64,000 nucleotides of DNA from an uncultured bacterium (GTDB lineage Bacteria; Desulfobacterota; Desulfobaccia; Desulfobaccales; 0-14-0-80-60-11). The notes beneath the pieces are model-generated. The model had not been told where the DNA came from. It saw only the letters and a list, made by a program, of their open reading frames with translations, and ran no database searches. The position numbers and the translations under genes are program-made. Positions 35,442-42,789 of this stretch are shown piece after piece. The stretch is taken from NCBI GenBank assembly GCA_937943575.1, contig CALEAV010000028.1, positions 1-64,000 on the forward strand, written 5' to 3'. Position 1 is the stretch's first letter, and each line of letters starts with the position of its first letter.

Positions 35442-35957
35442 CCCCCAGCCCAGCCCCGGTGCAGGCCCCCGGGCAGGGGGGAAGGAACCCGGGGGGGCCG
35501 CTGGGCGGGGTGGGGGCAGGCGAGGGTGATCCCCCGGGGTGAGGAGTGGGCCCGTGGCTTGCAGGGGAAGGGCGGCCAGGCTCCGCTGCCGGGTGATGTG
35601 GGCCCCTGCATTGCAGGGAAGGGTCCTGGGGGGGGATCCTTCCCCTTTCTTTGCGGCCGGCAAGGCTTGCCTTTGCTGACGATTTCTTCCTTGCACTTCA
35701 GCCCCTTACATCTTAAATTAGAAGATGGTGGGAAGAATTCACGCGGCCAGGGAGTGCTGCCCCCCGGCCCTCGCTCTTCTCCGGCAGCCCTTGTCGAGGG
35801 GGGAAGGGAGATGTGAGGCGGGGGCGGGTCAAGAAGCGCGGTCCCGGCCCTTCTCCACCGCCGGTCACCTTGATCTCAGCCCGGTGACCAAAATCGGCGG
35901 CAGGCAAGTTGGCGCCTTTGTCCAGGAGCCCTGCCCCCAGGAGAGACCTCACAGCCC
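35442..35957. other. 516-bp spacer with one tandem duplication
   Basis: No gene is seen. At 35546-35623 two copies of GTGGGCCC...TTGCAGGG(G)AAGGG stand 52 bp apart. AT-rich sequence at 35680-35730 may hold the promoter of the def operon. Confidence 0.5.
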
Positions 35958-36470
35958 ATGACCGTGCTGCCCATCCGCCTCTATCCCGACCCGGTGCTGG
36001 TGACCCCGGCCCGGGAAATCACCGACATCAACGGGGAGCTGCAGGCCCTCATCGACGCCATGGCGGCCACCATGTATCATGCCCCGGGTCTGGGGCTGGC
36101 CGCCAACCAGGTGGGGGAGCTCAAGCGCCTCATCGTCTTTGACGTGGACCAAAAGGAGGGCTCGCCCCGCCTGCAGGTGCTCATCAATCCGGTGCTCACC
36201 GCTGCGGAGGGGGAGATCGTTTATAATGAGGGGTGTCTGTCGGTGAAGGACTACTCCGCCGAGGTGCGGCGGGCCGCCCGGGTGTGCGTGGAGGGCTTCG
36301 ACCGGGAGGGCCGCCCCGTCTGTTTGGAGGCAGAGGGACTTTTGGCCATCGTCCTGCAGCATGAGCTGGACCACCTGGAGGGCAGGCTCTTCCTCGACCG
36401 CATCAGCCGCCTGAAAAAGAATCTTTACCTGAGGCGTCTCAGGAAACTGCAGCGGGAAGCCGCGGCGTGA
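35958..36470 (+). CDS. def: Peptide deformylase
   Basis: This metalloenzyme removes the formyl group from nascent proteins. The 170-aa protein has all three family motifs: GLGLAANQ (44-51), EGCLS with metal ligand Cys93, and QHELDHL with ligands His135 and His139 and catalytic Glu136. Its stop overlaps the fmt start by 4 nt (GTGA), the usual def-fmt pairing. Confidence 0.97.
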   Translation: MTVLPIRLYPDPVLVTPAREITDINGELQALIDAMAATMYHAPGLGLAANQVGELKRLIVFDVDQKEGSPRLQVLINPVLTAAEGEIVYNEGCLSVKDYSAEVRRAARVCVEGFDREGRPVCLEAEGLLAIVLQHELDHLEGRLFLDRISRLKKNLYLRRLRKLQREAAA

Positions 36471-37414
36471 AGCGGCCCTGGCGGCTGGTCTTTTTCGGCA
36501 CCCCCGACTTCGCGGTGCCCACCCTGGAGGCCCTGGTTGCGGCGGGGGAGGAGGTGGCCGCGGTGGTCACCCAGCCCGACCGGCCCAGGGGGCGGGGCCG
36601 GAGGCTGCTGCCGCCCCCGGTGAAGGTGCGGGCCCAGGCCCTGGGGCTGCCGGTCCTGCAGCCCGGCCGCCTCAAGGATCCGGAGTTTCTGGCGCGGCTG
36701 CGGGAACTGGAGCCGGAGCTGCTGGTGGTGGCCGCCTACGGCCGCCTGCTGCCCCCGGAGCTGCTGGCGCTGCCCCGGGTGGGGTGCCTCAACGTACATG
36801 CTTCGCTCCTGCCCCGCTACCGGGGGGCGGCGCCGGTGGCGTGGGTCCTCATTGAGGGGGAGGCTGAGACCGGGGTCACCATCATGTGGATGGTGGCGGA
36901 GCTGGACGCCGGCCCCATTTTTCTTCAAGAGCGGGTGCCCATCGGGCCGGAGGACAACGCCGGCACCTTAAGCGCCCGGCTGGCGGAGGTGGGGGCCCGG
37001 CTCCTGGCGGCGGCGCTGGAAAGGCTGCGTCGGGGTGAGGCCGTCAGGATTCCGCAACCCGACACCGGGGTGACCTACGCGCCGCCCCTCACGCCGGAGA
37101 TGCAGCGGCTGGACTTCACCCGGGAGGCCAGGGCAGTGGCCGGCCGGATCCGGGGGCTGGACCCGGAGCCCGGGGCCTACACCCTCTTTCAGGGGCAGCG
37201 CCTGAAGCTCTTCGGCGGCCGGGTGGCCCGGGAAACCGGCTCACCGGCGCCGCCGGGCACCGTCCTGGGCCTCACCCCCTACGGCCTGGAGATCGCCTGC
37301 GGCCGGGGCACGGTCACGGTGCGGGAATTGCAGCTGCCCGGCCGCAAGCGCCTGCCGGCGGCGGACTTCCTCCGGGGCCGGCCCCTGGCGGGCGGAATTC
37401 TGGGACGGGATTAG
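36467..37414 (+). CDS. fmt: Methionyl-tRNA formyltransferase
   Basis: This 315-aa enzyme formylates Met-tRNAfMet from 10-formyl-THF. It shows VFFGTPDFAVPTLEAL, VTQPDRPRGRG, LNVHASLLPRYRGAAPVAW (with catalytic Asn/His) and GVTIMWMVAELDAGPI, plus the C-terminal OB-like domain. The start is GTG 36467, overlapping def. The next gene begins directly after its TAG stop. Confidence 0.97.
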   Translation: MKRPWRLVFFGTPDFAVPTLEALVAAGEEVAAVVTQPDRPRGRGRRLLPPPVKVRAQALGLPVLQPGRLKDPEFLARLRELEPELLVVAAYGRLLPPELLALPRVGCLNVHASLLPRYRGAAPVAWVLIEGEAETGVTIMWMVAELDAGPIFLQERVPIGPEDNAGTLSARLAEVGARLLAAALERLRRGEAVRIPQPDTGVTYAPPLTPEMQRLDFTREARAVAGRIRGLDPEPGAYTLFQGQRLKLFGGRVARETGSPAPPGTVLGLTPYGLEIACGRGTVTVRELQLPGRKRLPAADFLRGRPLAGGILGRD

Positions 37415-38233
37415 ATGACGGACACCCCCACCTTAAGCGGCGGCAACTCCTTCAAGCCTCAAAAACGCACCTTTCTCGGGCTCCTGGTCCTCACCACCTG
37501 CCTCTTCATCCTGCTGCTGGCCCTGCTGTGGTATGTGCCGTATGTGGGGCTGCAGACCCTGCATCCCCGTCTGCCCCTCATCCTGGGGCTGCTGTTTGCC
37601 GCCCTGGCCCTGGCGGTGGTGGTGGCGGTGGGCATTCTCGGCCTCACCGTGGCCCTGGGCCGGGATCTCCCCTTCTCCCGTTCCCTTCGGGGCCTGCTCA
37701 TCAAGCTGCTTCTGCCCCTCATGAGCGGGGTGGGACAGCTTCTGGGCATCAGCAAGGACCGGGTGCGCCGCTCCTTCATCGAGATCAACAACCAACTGGT
37801 GCTGGCGCAGCGGCCCCGGGCCACTGCGGAGCAGCTGCTGCTCCTCATGCCCCACTGCCTGCAGTTTCACGAATGCCAGTTCCGCATCACCGGCAACGTC
37901 CTGCACTGCAAGCGCTGCGGCAAGTGCCCCATCAAGGGGCTGGCGGAGCTCTCGGAGAAATACGGCGTCGGCCTGGCGGTGGCCACCGGCGGCACCCTGG
38001 CCCGCCGCATCGTGGTGGAGCGCCGCCCCCGCCTCATCATCGCGGTGGCCTGCGAGCGGGATCTGGCCAGCGGCATCCAGGACAGCTACCCTCTCCCCGT
38101 CTTCGGCATCACCAACCGGCGTCCCTTCGGCCCCTGCTATGACACCCAGGTGGACCTGGCCCGGGTGGAGGAGGCCCTGACCACCTTTCTGGTGCCGTCC
38201 CCTGGCAGCTCCCAGGAGAAGCCGCGGTCGTAA
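37415..38233 (+). CDS. DUF116 family protein
   Basis: The 272-aa protein has two N-terminal transmembrane helices (about 20-43 and 53-80) and a cytoplasmic DUF116 domain with LLLLMPHCLQFHECQFRI, CKRCGKCPIKGLAELSEKYG, ATGGTLARRIV, IIAVACERDLASGI and FGITNRRPFGPCYDT. The conserved cysteines (CQ..C..CGKC, AC, C in GPCYDT) suggest metal or Fe-S binding. The family recurs next to def/fmt in Deltaproteobacteria, and its function is unknown. It abuts fmt with no gap. Confidence 0.9.
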   Translation: MTDTPTLSGGNSFKPQKRTFLGLLVLTTCLFILLLALLWYVPYVGLQTLHPRLPLILGLLFAALALAVVVAVGILGLTVALGRDLPFSRSLRGLLIKLLLPLMSGVGQLLGISKDRVRRSFIEINNQLVLAQRPRATAEQLLLLMPHCLQFHECQFRITGNVLHCKRCGKCPIKGLAELSEKYGVGLAVATGGTLARRIVVERRPRLIIAVACERDLASGIQDSYPLPVFGITNRRPFGPCYDTQVDLARVEEALTTFLVPSPGSSQEKPRS

Positions 38234-38386
38234 GAACATATTCAGCCATTGCGGGGAGGGAGCCAGAGGCCGAGGACCCCTGTCCCTGCCTCCGCACCCG
38301 CATCCCCCCCTCTCTTTCTGCTCCGGATTTCGTGCACATTGACTCAGGTTTCCCCACCCTTTAAGATAGAAACAGAAAACCAGGCA

Positions 38387-38444
38387 GGAGGGGCCAGTGA
38401 TTGAGGACCCTTGCCCCTGCCCCTCCACACCCCTCCCCAACCCC
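38387..38444 (+). repeat. G4-element copy B
   Basis: GGAGGGGCCAGTGATTGAGG is followed by ACCCTTGCCCCTGCCCCTCC and further C-runs. The minus strand reads GGGGTTGGGGAGGGG with two more G-runs beyond, a near-ideal quadruplex sequence. It lies in the 295-bp spacer between the DUF116 gene and cfa. Confidence 0.7.
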
Positions 38445-38528
38445 ATGCCAAGGGGAAGAAAAGCGGCAGGGGAGGGGGAGGGTGAAGCTTACTTCGGTCC
38501 TCACCTTACAGACGAGGATGCGCCAGCC

Positions 38529-39656
38529 ATGAGACTCATCAAAACCCCGCGGGCCCTGGTGGAGGAGATCCTGGAGCGCGCCGACATCCGCCTCAACGGC
38601 AGCCGGCCCTGGGACCTCCAGGTATACAATGACCGACTCTTCAGCCGGGTGCTGCGGGAAGGCTCCCTGGGGCTGGGGGAGTCCTACATGGACGGCTGGT
38701 GGGAGGCCGAGCGCCTGGATGAATTTTTTGCCAAAGTCCTCAGCGCCGGCCTGGAGAGGGAAAACTTCGGCCGGGTCAAGAAGCTCCTCCTCAGCGCCGG
38801 GCAAATACTCCTCAACCCCCAGCGCCGCTCCCGGGCCTACCAGATCGGTGAGCACCACTACGATATCGGCAATGACCTCTACCAGGCCATGCTGGATCGG
38901 CGGCTGGTCTATTCCTGCGCCTACTGGCGGAACGGGGCCAAAAATCTGGACGCAGCCCAGGAGGCCAAGCTGGACCTGGTCTGCCGCAAGCTCGATCTTC
39001 AGCCCGGTCAGCACGTCCTGGACATCGGCTGCGGCTGGGGGAGCTTCGCCAAATTCGCCGCCGAGCGTTATCAGGTAAGGGTCACCGGGGTCACCGTCTC
39101 CCGGGAGCAGTTGACTTTGGGCCGGGAGCTGTGCGCCGGCCTGCCGGTGGAGCTGCTCTATCAGGATTACCGGGAGATGACCGGCACCTACGACCACTTG
39201 GTCTCCATCGGCATGTTTGAGCACGTGGGCTACAAGAACTACCGCACCTTCTTTCAGGTGGCCGCCCGGCACCTGCAGGACGACGGCCTCTTCCTGCTGC
39301 ACACCATCGGCAGCAACATCTCCAGCCGCACCCTGGACCCCTGGTTTGAGAAATACATCTTCCCCAATTCCATGATTCCCTCCGCGGCCCAGATCGCCCA
39401 GGCGGTGGAGGGCCTCTTTGTCATCGAGGACTGGCACAACTTCGGCCCCGACTACGACCCCACCCTGATGGCCTGGTTTGACAATGTCCGGCGGCACTGG
39501 GAGAGTCTCAAGCCCCGCTACGGGGAGCGTTTCTTCCGCATGTGGAAGTACTATCTCCTGTCGTCGGCCGCCACCTTCCGGGTGCGGAAAAACCAGGTCT
39601 GGCAGATCGTCCTGTCGAAGCGGGGCGTGCCCGGCGGCTACCGGTCCCTGCGCTGA
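38529..39656 (+). CDS. cfa: Cyclopropane-fatty-acyl-phospholipid synthase family methyltransferase
   Basis: The 375-aa SAM-dependent enzyme shows YNDRLFSRVLREGSLGLGESY, YQIGEHHYDIGNDLYQAMLD, VYSCAYW, VLDIGCGWGSFAKFAAERY (SAM site), GVTVSREQ, YDHLVSIGMFEHVGYKNYRTFF and the late FNSMI/HNFG and FRMWKYYLLSSAATFR motifs of CFA synthase. It cyclopropanates unsaturated acyl chains in membrane phospholipids. ATG 38529 was chosen because conservation begins there; an upstream ATG (38397) runs through the repeat element. Confidence 0.95.
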   Translation: MRLIKTPRALVEEILERADIRLNGSRPWDLQVYNDRLFSRVLREGSLGLGESYMDGWWEAERLDEFFAKVLSAGLERENFGRVKKLLLSAGQILLNPQRRSRAYQIGEHHYDIGNDLYQAMLDRRLVYSCAYWRNGAKNLDAAQEAKLDLVCRKLDLQPGQHVLDIGCGWGSFAKFAAERYQVRVTGVTVSREQLTLGRELCAGLPVELLYQDYREMTGTYDHLVSIGMFEHVGYKNYRTFFQVAARHLQDDGLFLLHTIGSNISSRTLDPWFEKYIFPNSMIPSAAQIAQAVEGLFVIEDWHNFGPDYDPTLMAWFDNVRRHWESLKPRYGERFFRMWKYYLLSSAATFRVRKNQVWQIVLSKRGVPGGYRSLR

Positions 39657-39667
39657 CCCCCCCTCCC

Positions 39668-41029
39668 ATGGCGTCCCCGCCCGCCGCCCGGGATCTGGCC
39701 CTGTGGGCGCTCTCTGAAGCCAACCGGCGGGGGGTGTGGGTGGAGGAGGCCCTGGCCGCCGCGCTCCGGCGGCATCCGGGGCTGCCGCCCCCGGAGCGGG
39801 CCCTGCTCCTGGAGCTGGTGCAGGGGGTCAAACGCTGGGAGATCCGCCTGGACTGGGTGCTGGAGCACTTCCTCACCCAGCCCCTGAGGCGGCTCCACCC
39901 CCGGGTGCTCCTCATCCTGAGGCTGGCCGCCTACCAGCTCCTCTTCCTTGACCGCATCCCGGCCCGGGCCGCCATCCACCAAGCGGTGTCCCAGGCCAAG
40001 GCGGCCCGATTGCCGGACGTGCATGCCGGCCTGATCAATGCGGTGCTCCGCCGCCTGGCCCGGGAGGGCCCGCCGCCCCTGCCGCCCCGGGAAGAGGATC
40101 CGGTGGCCCACCTGAGTCTGGCCCACGCCCACCCCCCCTGGCTGGTGGAGCGCTGGCTCCGCCGGCATGGCCCCGAGGAGACCGAAGCCCGGCTGGCGGC
40201 CAACAATCAGCTCCCCCCCCTCACCGTCCGGGTGAATGCCCTGAAGACCACGCCCACAGCCCTGCTTCAAAGGCTGGCGGCGGAGGGGATGGCGGCGGCT
40301 CCCACCCCAAATTACCCCCAGGGCCTGGTGCTCACCCATTGGCGCACCCCGCCCCCGGAGGCGCCCTCCTTCCGGGAGGGGCTTTGGCGCTTCCAGGACG
40401 AGGCGGCCATGCTGGCGGGGCTGCTGCTGCCCCTCTCTCCCGGAGACCGGATTCTGGAGCTGGGGGCCGGCCGGGGCGGCAAAAGCACCCACTTGGCGGA
40501 GCGCCTGGGAAACCGGGGGCTGGTGGCGGCGGTGGAGGTGAACCCGGCGCGGCTGCGGGAACTGCGCCGGACCTGTGCGGCCTGGGGCGCCGTCGTGGTG
40601 GCGGGGGTCAAAGCCGATGCCGGCCGGGCCTTGCCGTTCCGGGAAGCCGCCTTCGATGCCGCCCTGGTGGATGTGCCCTGCTCCGGGCTGGGGACCCTCA
40701 GGCGCCATCCGGAGATCAAGACCCGCCTCAGCGAGGCCGACCTGGCCACCTTCCCGCCCCGCCAGCTCCGGATGCTGGCCGCCGCGGCGCCGGCGGTGCG
40801 CCCGGGGGGCTGGCTTCTTTACCTCACCTGCACCACCGAGCCGGAGGAAAACGAAGAGGTGGTGGCCGCCTTCCTGGCGGAGCACACGGAATGGCGCCGC
40901 CTCACCGACCCCGGGGGCTTTCCCCCAACGGTGCGCCCTTTCCTTGACGCCGCCGGCTGGTTCCGCACCTCGCCCGCGGTCCACGGGCTGGACGCCTTCT
41001 TCGGGGCCCTCCTGCTCAAGGCCGGTTAG
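39668..41029 (+). CDS. rsmB: 16S rRNA (cytosine967-C5)-methyltransferase
   Basis: The 453-aa protein has an NusB-like N-terminal helical domain (residues about 1-140; ARDLALWALSEANRRGVWVEEAL, RLAAYQLLFLDRIPARAAIHQAV) and a RsmB/Sun methyltransferase domain with ILELGAGRGGKSTHLAE, LVDVPCSGLGTLRRHPEIKTR and catalytic Cys in LLYLTCTTEPEENEEVV. It starts 12 nt after cfa and its stop overlaps that of the convergent MFS gene by 4 nt. The def-fmt-DUF116-rsmB order is familiar in this bacterial group, here with cfa inserted. Confidence 0.95.
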   Translation: MASPPAARDLALWALSEANRRGVWVEEALAAALRRHPGLPPPERALLLELVQGVKRWEIRLDWVLEHFLTQPLRRLHPRVLLILRLAAYQLLFLDRIPARAAIHQAVSQAKAARLPDVHAGLINAVLRRLAREGPPPLPPREEDPVAHLSLAHAHPPWLVERWLRRHGPEETEARLAANNQLPPLTVRVNALKTTPTALLQRLAAEGMAAAPTPNYPQGLVLTHWRTPPPEAPSFREGLWRFQDEAAMLAGLLLPLSPGDRILELGAGRGGKSTHLAERLGNRGLVAAVEVNPARLRELRRTCAAWGAVVVAGVKADAGRALPFREAAFDAALVDVPCSGLGTLRRHPEIKTRLSEADLATFPPRQLRMLAAAAPAVRPGGWLLYLTCTTEPEENEEVVAAFLAEHTEWRRLTDPGGFPPTVRPFLDAAGWFRTSPAVHGLDAFFGALLLKAG

Positions 41030-42168
41030 GCGGCCGCGGCCGGCGCCGGTCGTTTCAGCCCCAGATACACCAGAGGAATGAGGGCCAGGCTGACGGCCCC
41101 GGAGAGGATGAGGGGCCACCGGTAGCCCCAGGCCGCGCCCAGGGGCCCGAAGATGAGGGAGCCGGTGAGCACCCCCAGGGTGGTGGTGAGGGAGATGAGG
41201 CCGGAATTGCCGCCGATGCGGTCCACGTGGAAGAGCCGGGCGATGGTGGTGTAGGTGAGCAGGGCGATGAGGCCGTCCCCCACGCCGTGCACCAGGCGCC
41301 AGGCAAAAGACCAGGCCACGGGAGGCTGGGTCATGAAGAGGTGGCCCAGCCCGGAGGCGGCCAGGCCCAGGATGAGAAACACCAGCGGCGGCAGGCGCCC
41401 TTCCAGAAAGCGGCCGTACATGTAGGAAGTAAGGGCCACGGTGCCGAACTCCCCCGCCAGATAGAGGCCCATGCCCCAGGGGGTGAGGCCCAGGCCCTCC
41501 TGCAGGAAGAGGCCCAGGCTGGTGCCCTCGGCGCCCCAGTGCAGGGTGAAGAGAAAGAGCCACAGGGCAAAAAAGAGCACCGGGCCGCTTTTGAAATCCC
41601 GGGCGTACTGGCGGAGCTCAATGCGCCGGCCCCGGGTGTGGGGCAGGAAGAAGGTGAGGCAGAAAAGGCCCGCCAGCCCCAGGGCGAAGAGGCGGAAGAG
41701 GGTGGGGAAGGGCAGGGTCTGGAGGATGAGCCCGCCCACCAGGATGCCCACCAGCATGCCGCTCATGCGCCAGGCGGTGTAGCCGCCGAAGCGCCGGGCA
41801 TCGCCCCCGGGATTGTCCTTAAAGAGCAGGATGTCCAGGGACTGGCGGAAGAGCTGCAGGCTCAGCCCGAAGAGCCAGAAGACCGCCAGGAAGGGCCAGA
41901 AGCCGGTGACGGCGGCCAGCCCGAGGAGGCTGAGGGCGGTGCACCCCAGCCCCAGTTGGGTCAGGAGGCGGGCCGGATAGCGGTCCCCGGTGACCCCCAC
42001 CGGGAAGGAGACCAACAGAGAGGTGATGCTGAGGGTGGCGTAGAGCAGCCCGATGCGGGCGCCACTGAACCCCAGCGTGCCCTTGAGATACAGGGGCAGA
42101 AAGAAATAGAGGGCGGCGATGACCAGGGCATACGCGCCGATGAAGACGTTCAGCAGCAATCGCGTCAG
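41026..42168 (-). CDS. MFS transporter
   Basis: The protein of about 380 aa has roughly 12 hydrophobic helices and MFS hallmarks: YATLSITSLLVSFPVGVTGDRYPARLL (loop 2-3 motif) and a long central loop (LPHTRGRRIELRQYARDFKSG). The substrate is unknown. The start is uncertain. GTG 42231 has no ribosome-binding site and lies in the ferredoxin gene. CTG 42168 forms a CTGA overlap with the ferredoxin stop and is preceded by GGAG. TTG 42159 is also possible. The conserved first helix begins just after these codons. It is probably co-transcribed with the upstream NIL-ferredoxin. Confidence 0.82.
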   Translation of the reverse strand: MTRLLLNVFIGAYALVIAALYFFLPLYLKGTLGFSGARIGLLYATLSITSLLVSFPVGVTGDRYPARLLTQLGLGCTALSLLGLAAVTGFWPFLAVFWLFGLSLQLFRQSLDILLFKDNPGGDARRFGGYTAWRMSGMLVGILVGGLILQTLPFPTLFRLFALGLAGLFCLTFFLPHTRGRRIELRQYARDFKSGPVLFFALWLFLFTLHWGAEGTSLGLFLQEGLGLTPWGMGLYLAGEFGTVALTSYMYGRFLEGRLPPLVFLILGLAASGLGHLFMTQPPVAWSFAWRLVHGVGDGLIALLTYTTIARLFHVDRIGGNSGLISLTTTLGVLTGSLIFGPLGAAWGYRWPLILSGAVSLALIPLVYLGLKRPAPAAAA

Positions 42169-42593
42169 CGCTCCAGGGCCTTCTGATTCAGGCGCACTTC
42201 CATGGCCCTCGCCGGGCAGACCACACAGCACATCTCACAGGCGCTGCACTTGGCGGCATCGAAGGCCACCGACATCTCCGGCCGCTCCACGTAAAGGGCC
42301 CCGGAGGGGCAGATGGCGGTGCAGGTGCCGCACTGGTAACAGCGCTCCTCATTGCGCCGCACCTCATGGGCCACCCGCTGCACCTTCACCCCGGCCTCCT
42401 TCAGATACTTGATGCCGCGGCGGAAGTTCTTGGGATGACCCCTGAGCTCCATGACAATCAGCCCCTCCTGGCGCGGGGTGATGGTGGCCTTGAGGAGGTT
42501 GAATTCCAGGTCATAATCCTTGACCAGGCGGTAGATGATGGGTTTGTCCACCACCTCTTTGGAAAACCGCAGCATAAGCATCTCGGCGTGCAT
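42165..42593 (-). CDS. NIL-domain 4Fe-4S ferredoxin
   Basis: The 142-aa protein has an N-terminal NIL domain (about 1-75; LMLRFSKEVVDKPIIYRLVKDYDLEFNLLKA) and a C-terminal two-cluster ferredoxin with CYQCGTCTAICPSGAL and CSACEMCCVVCPARAM. NIL domains otherwise occur in MetN-type transporters, and NIL-ferredoxins are common in anaerobes and methanogens. Some have been linked to methionine or homocysteine sulfur metabolism. ATG 42593 has AAGGAAAAACC upstream; a longer ATG at 42650 is not needed. Confidence 0.92.
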   Translation of the reverse strand: MHAEMLMLRFSKEVVDKPIIYRLVKDYDLEFNLLKATITPRQEGLIVMELRGHPKNFRRGIKYLKEAGVKVQRVAHEVRRNEERCYQCGTCTAICPSGALYVERPEMSVAFDAAKCSACEMCCVVCPARAMEVRLNQKALER

Positions 42594-42629
42594 GGTTTTT
42601 CCTTGGCTGAAACTGGCGCGTTCCTTCTG

Positions 42630-42690
42630 GGAGAGGGGGCCAGGGATCACGGACCTCTGCCCCCGCTCCCAGACTCACACCCCCAACCCC
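42630..42690 (+). repeat. G4-element copy C
   Basis: GGGGGCCAGGGATCACGG with ACCTCTGCCCCC forms an 8-bp hairpin with one bulge, followed by C-runs. The minus strand, which is the sense strand of the ferredoxin gene 37 nt downstream, has GGGGTTGGGGG then GGG and GGGGG runs. Confidence 0.65.
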
Positions 42691-42789
42691 TTATACGTTA
42701 ATTGCGAGGTGAGGTCGATTTCGCCATTGATTTGGCAGCCCCATGAGAAAATCGGGCTTTGGCTGAGATTACCAAAGCTCCAGGGAGCC

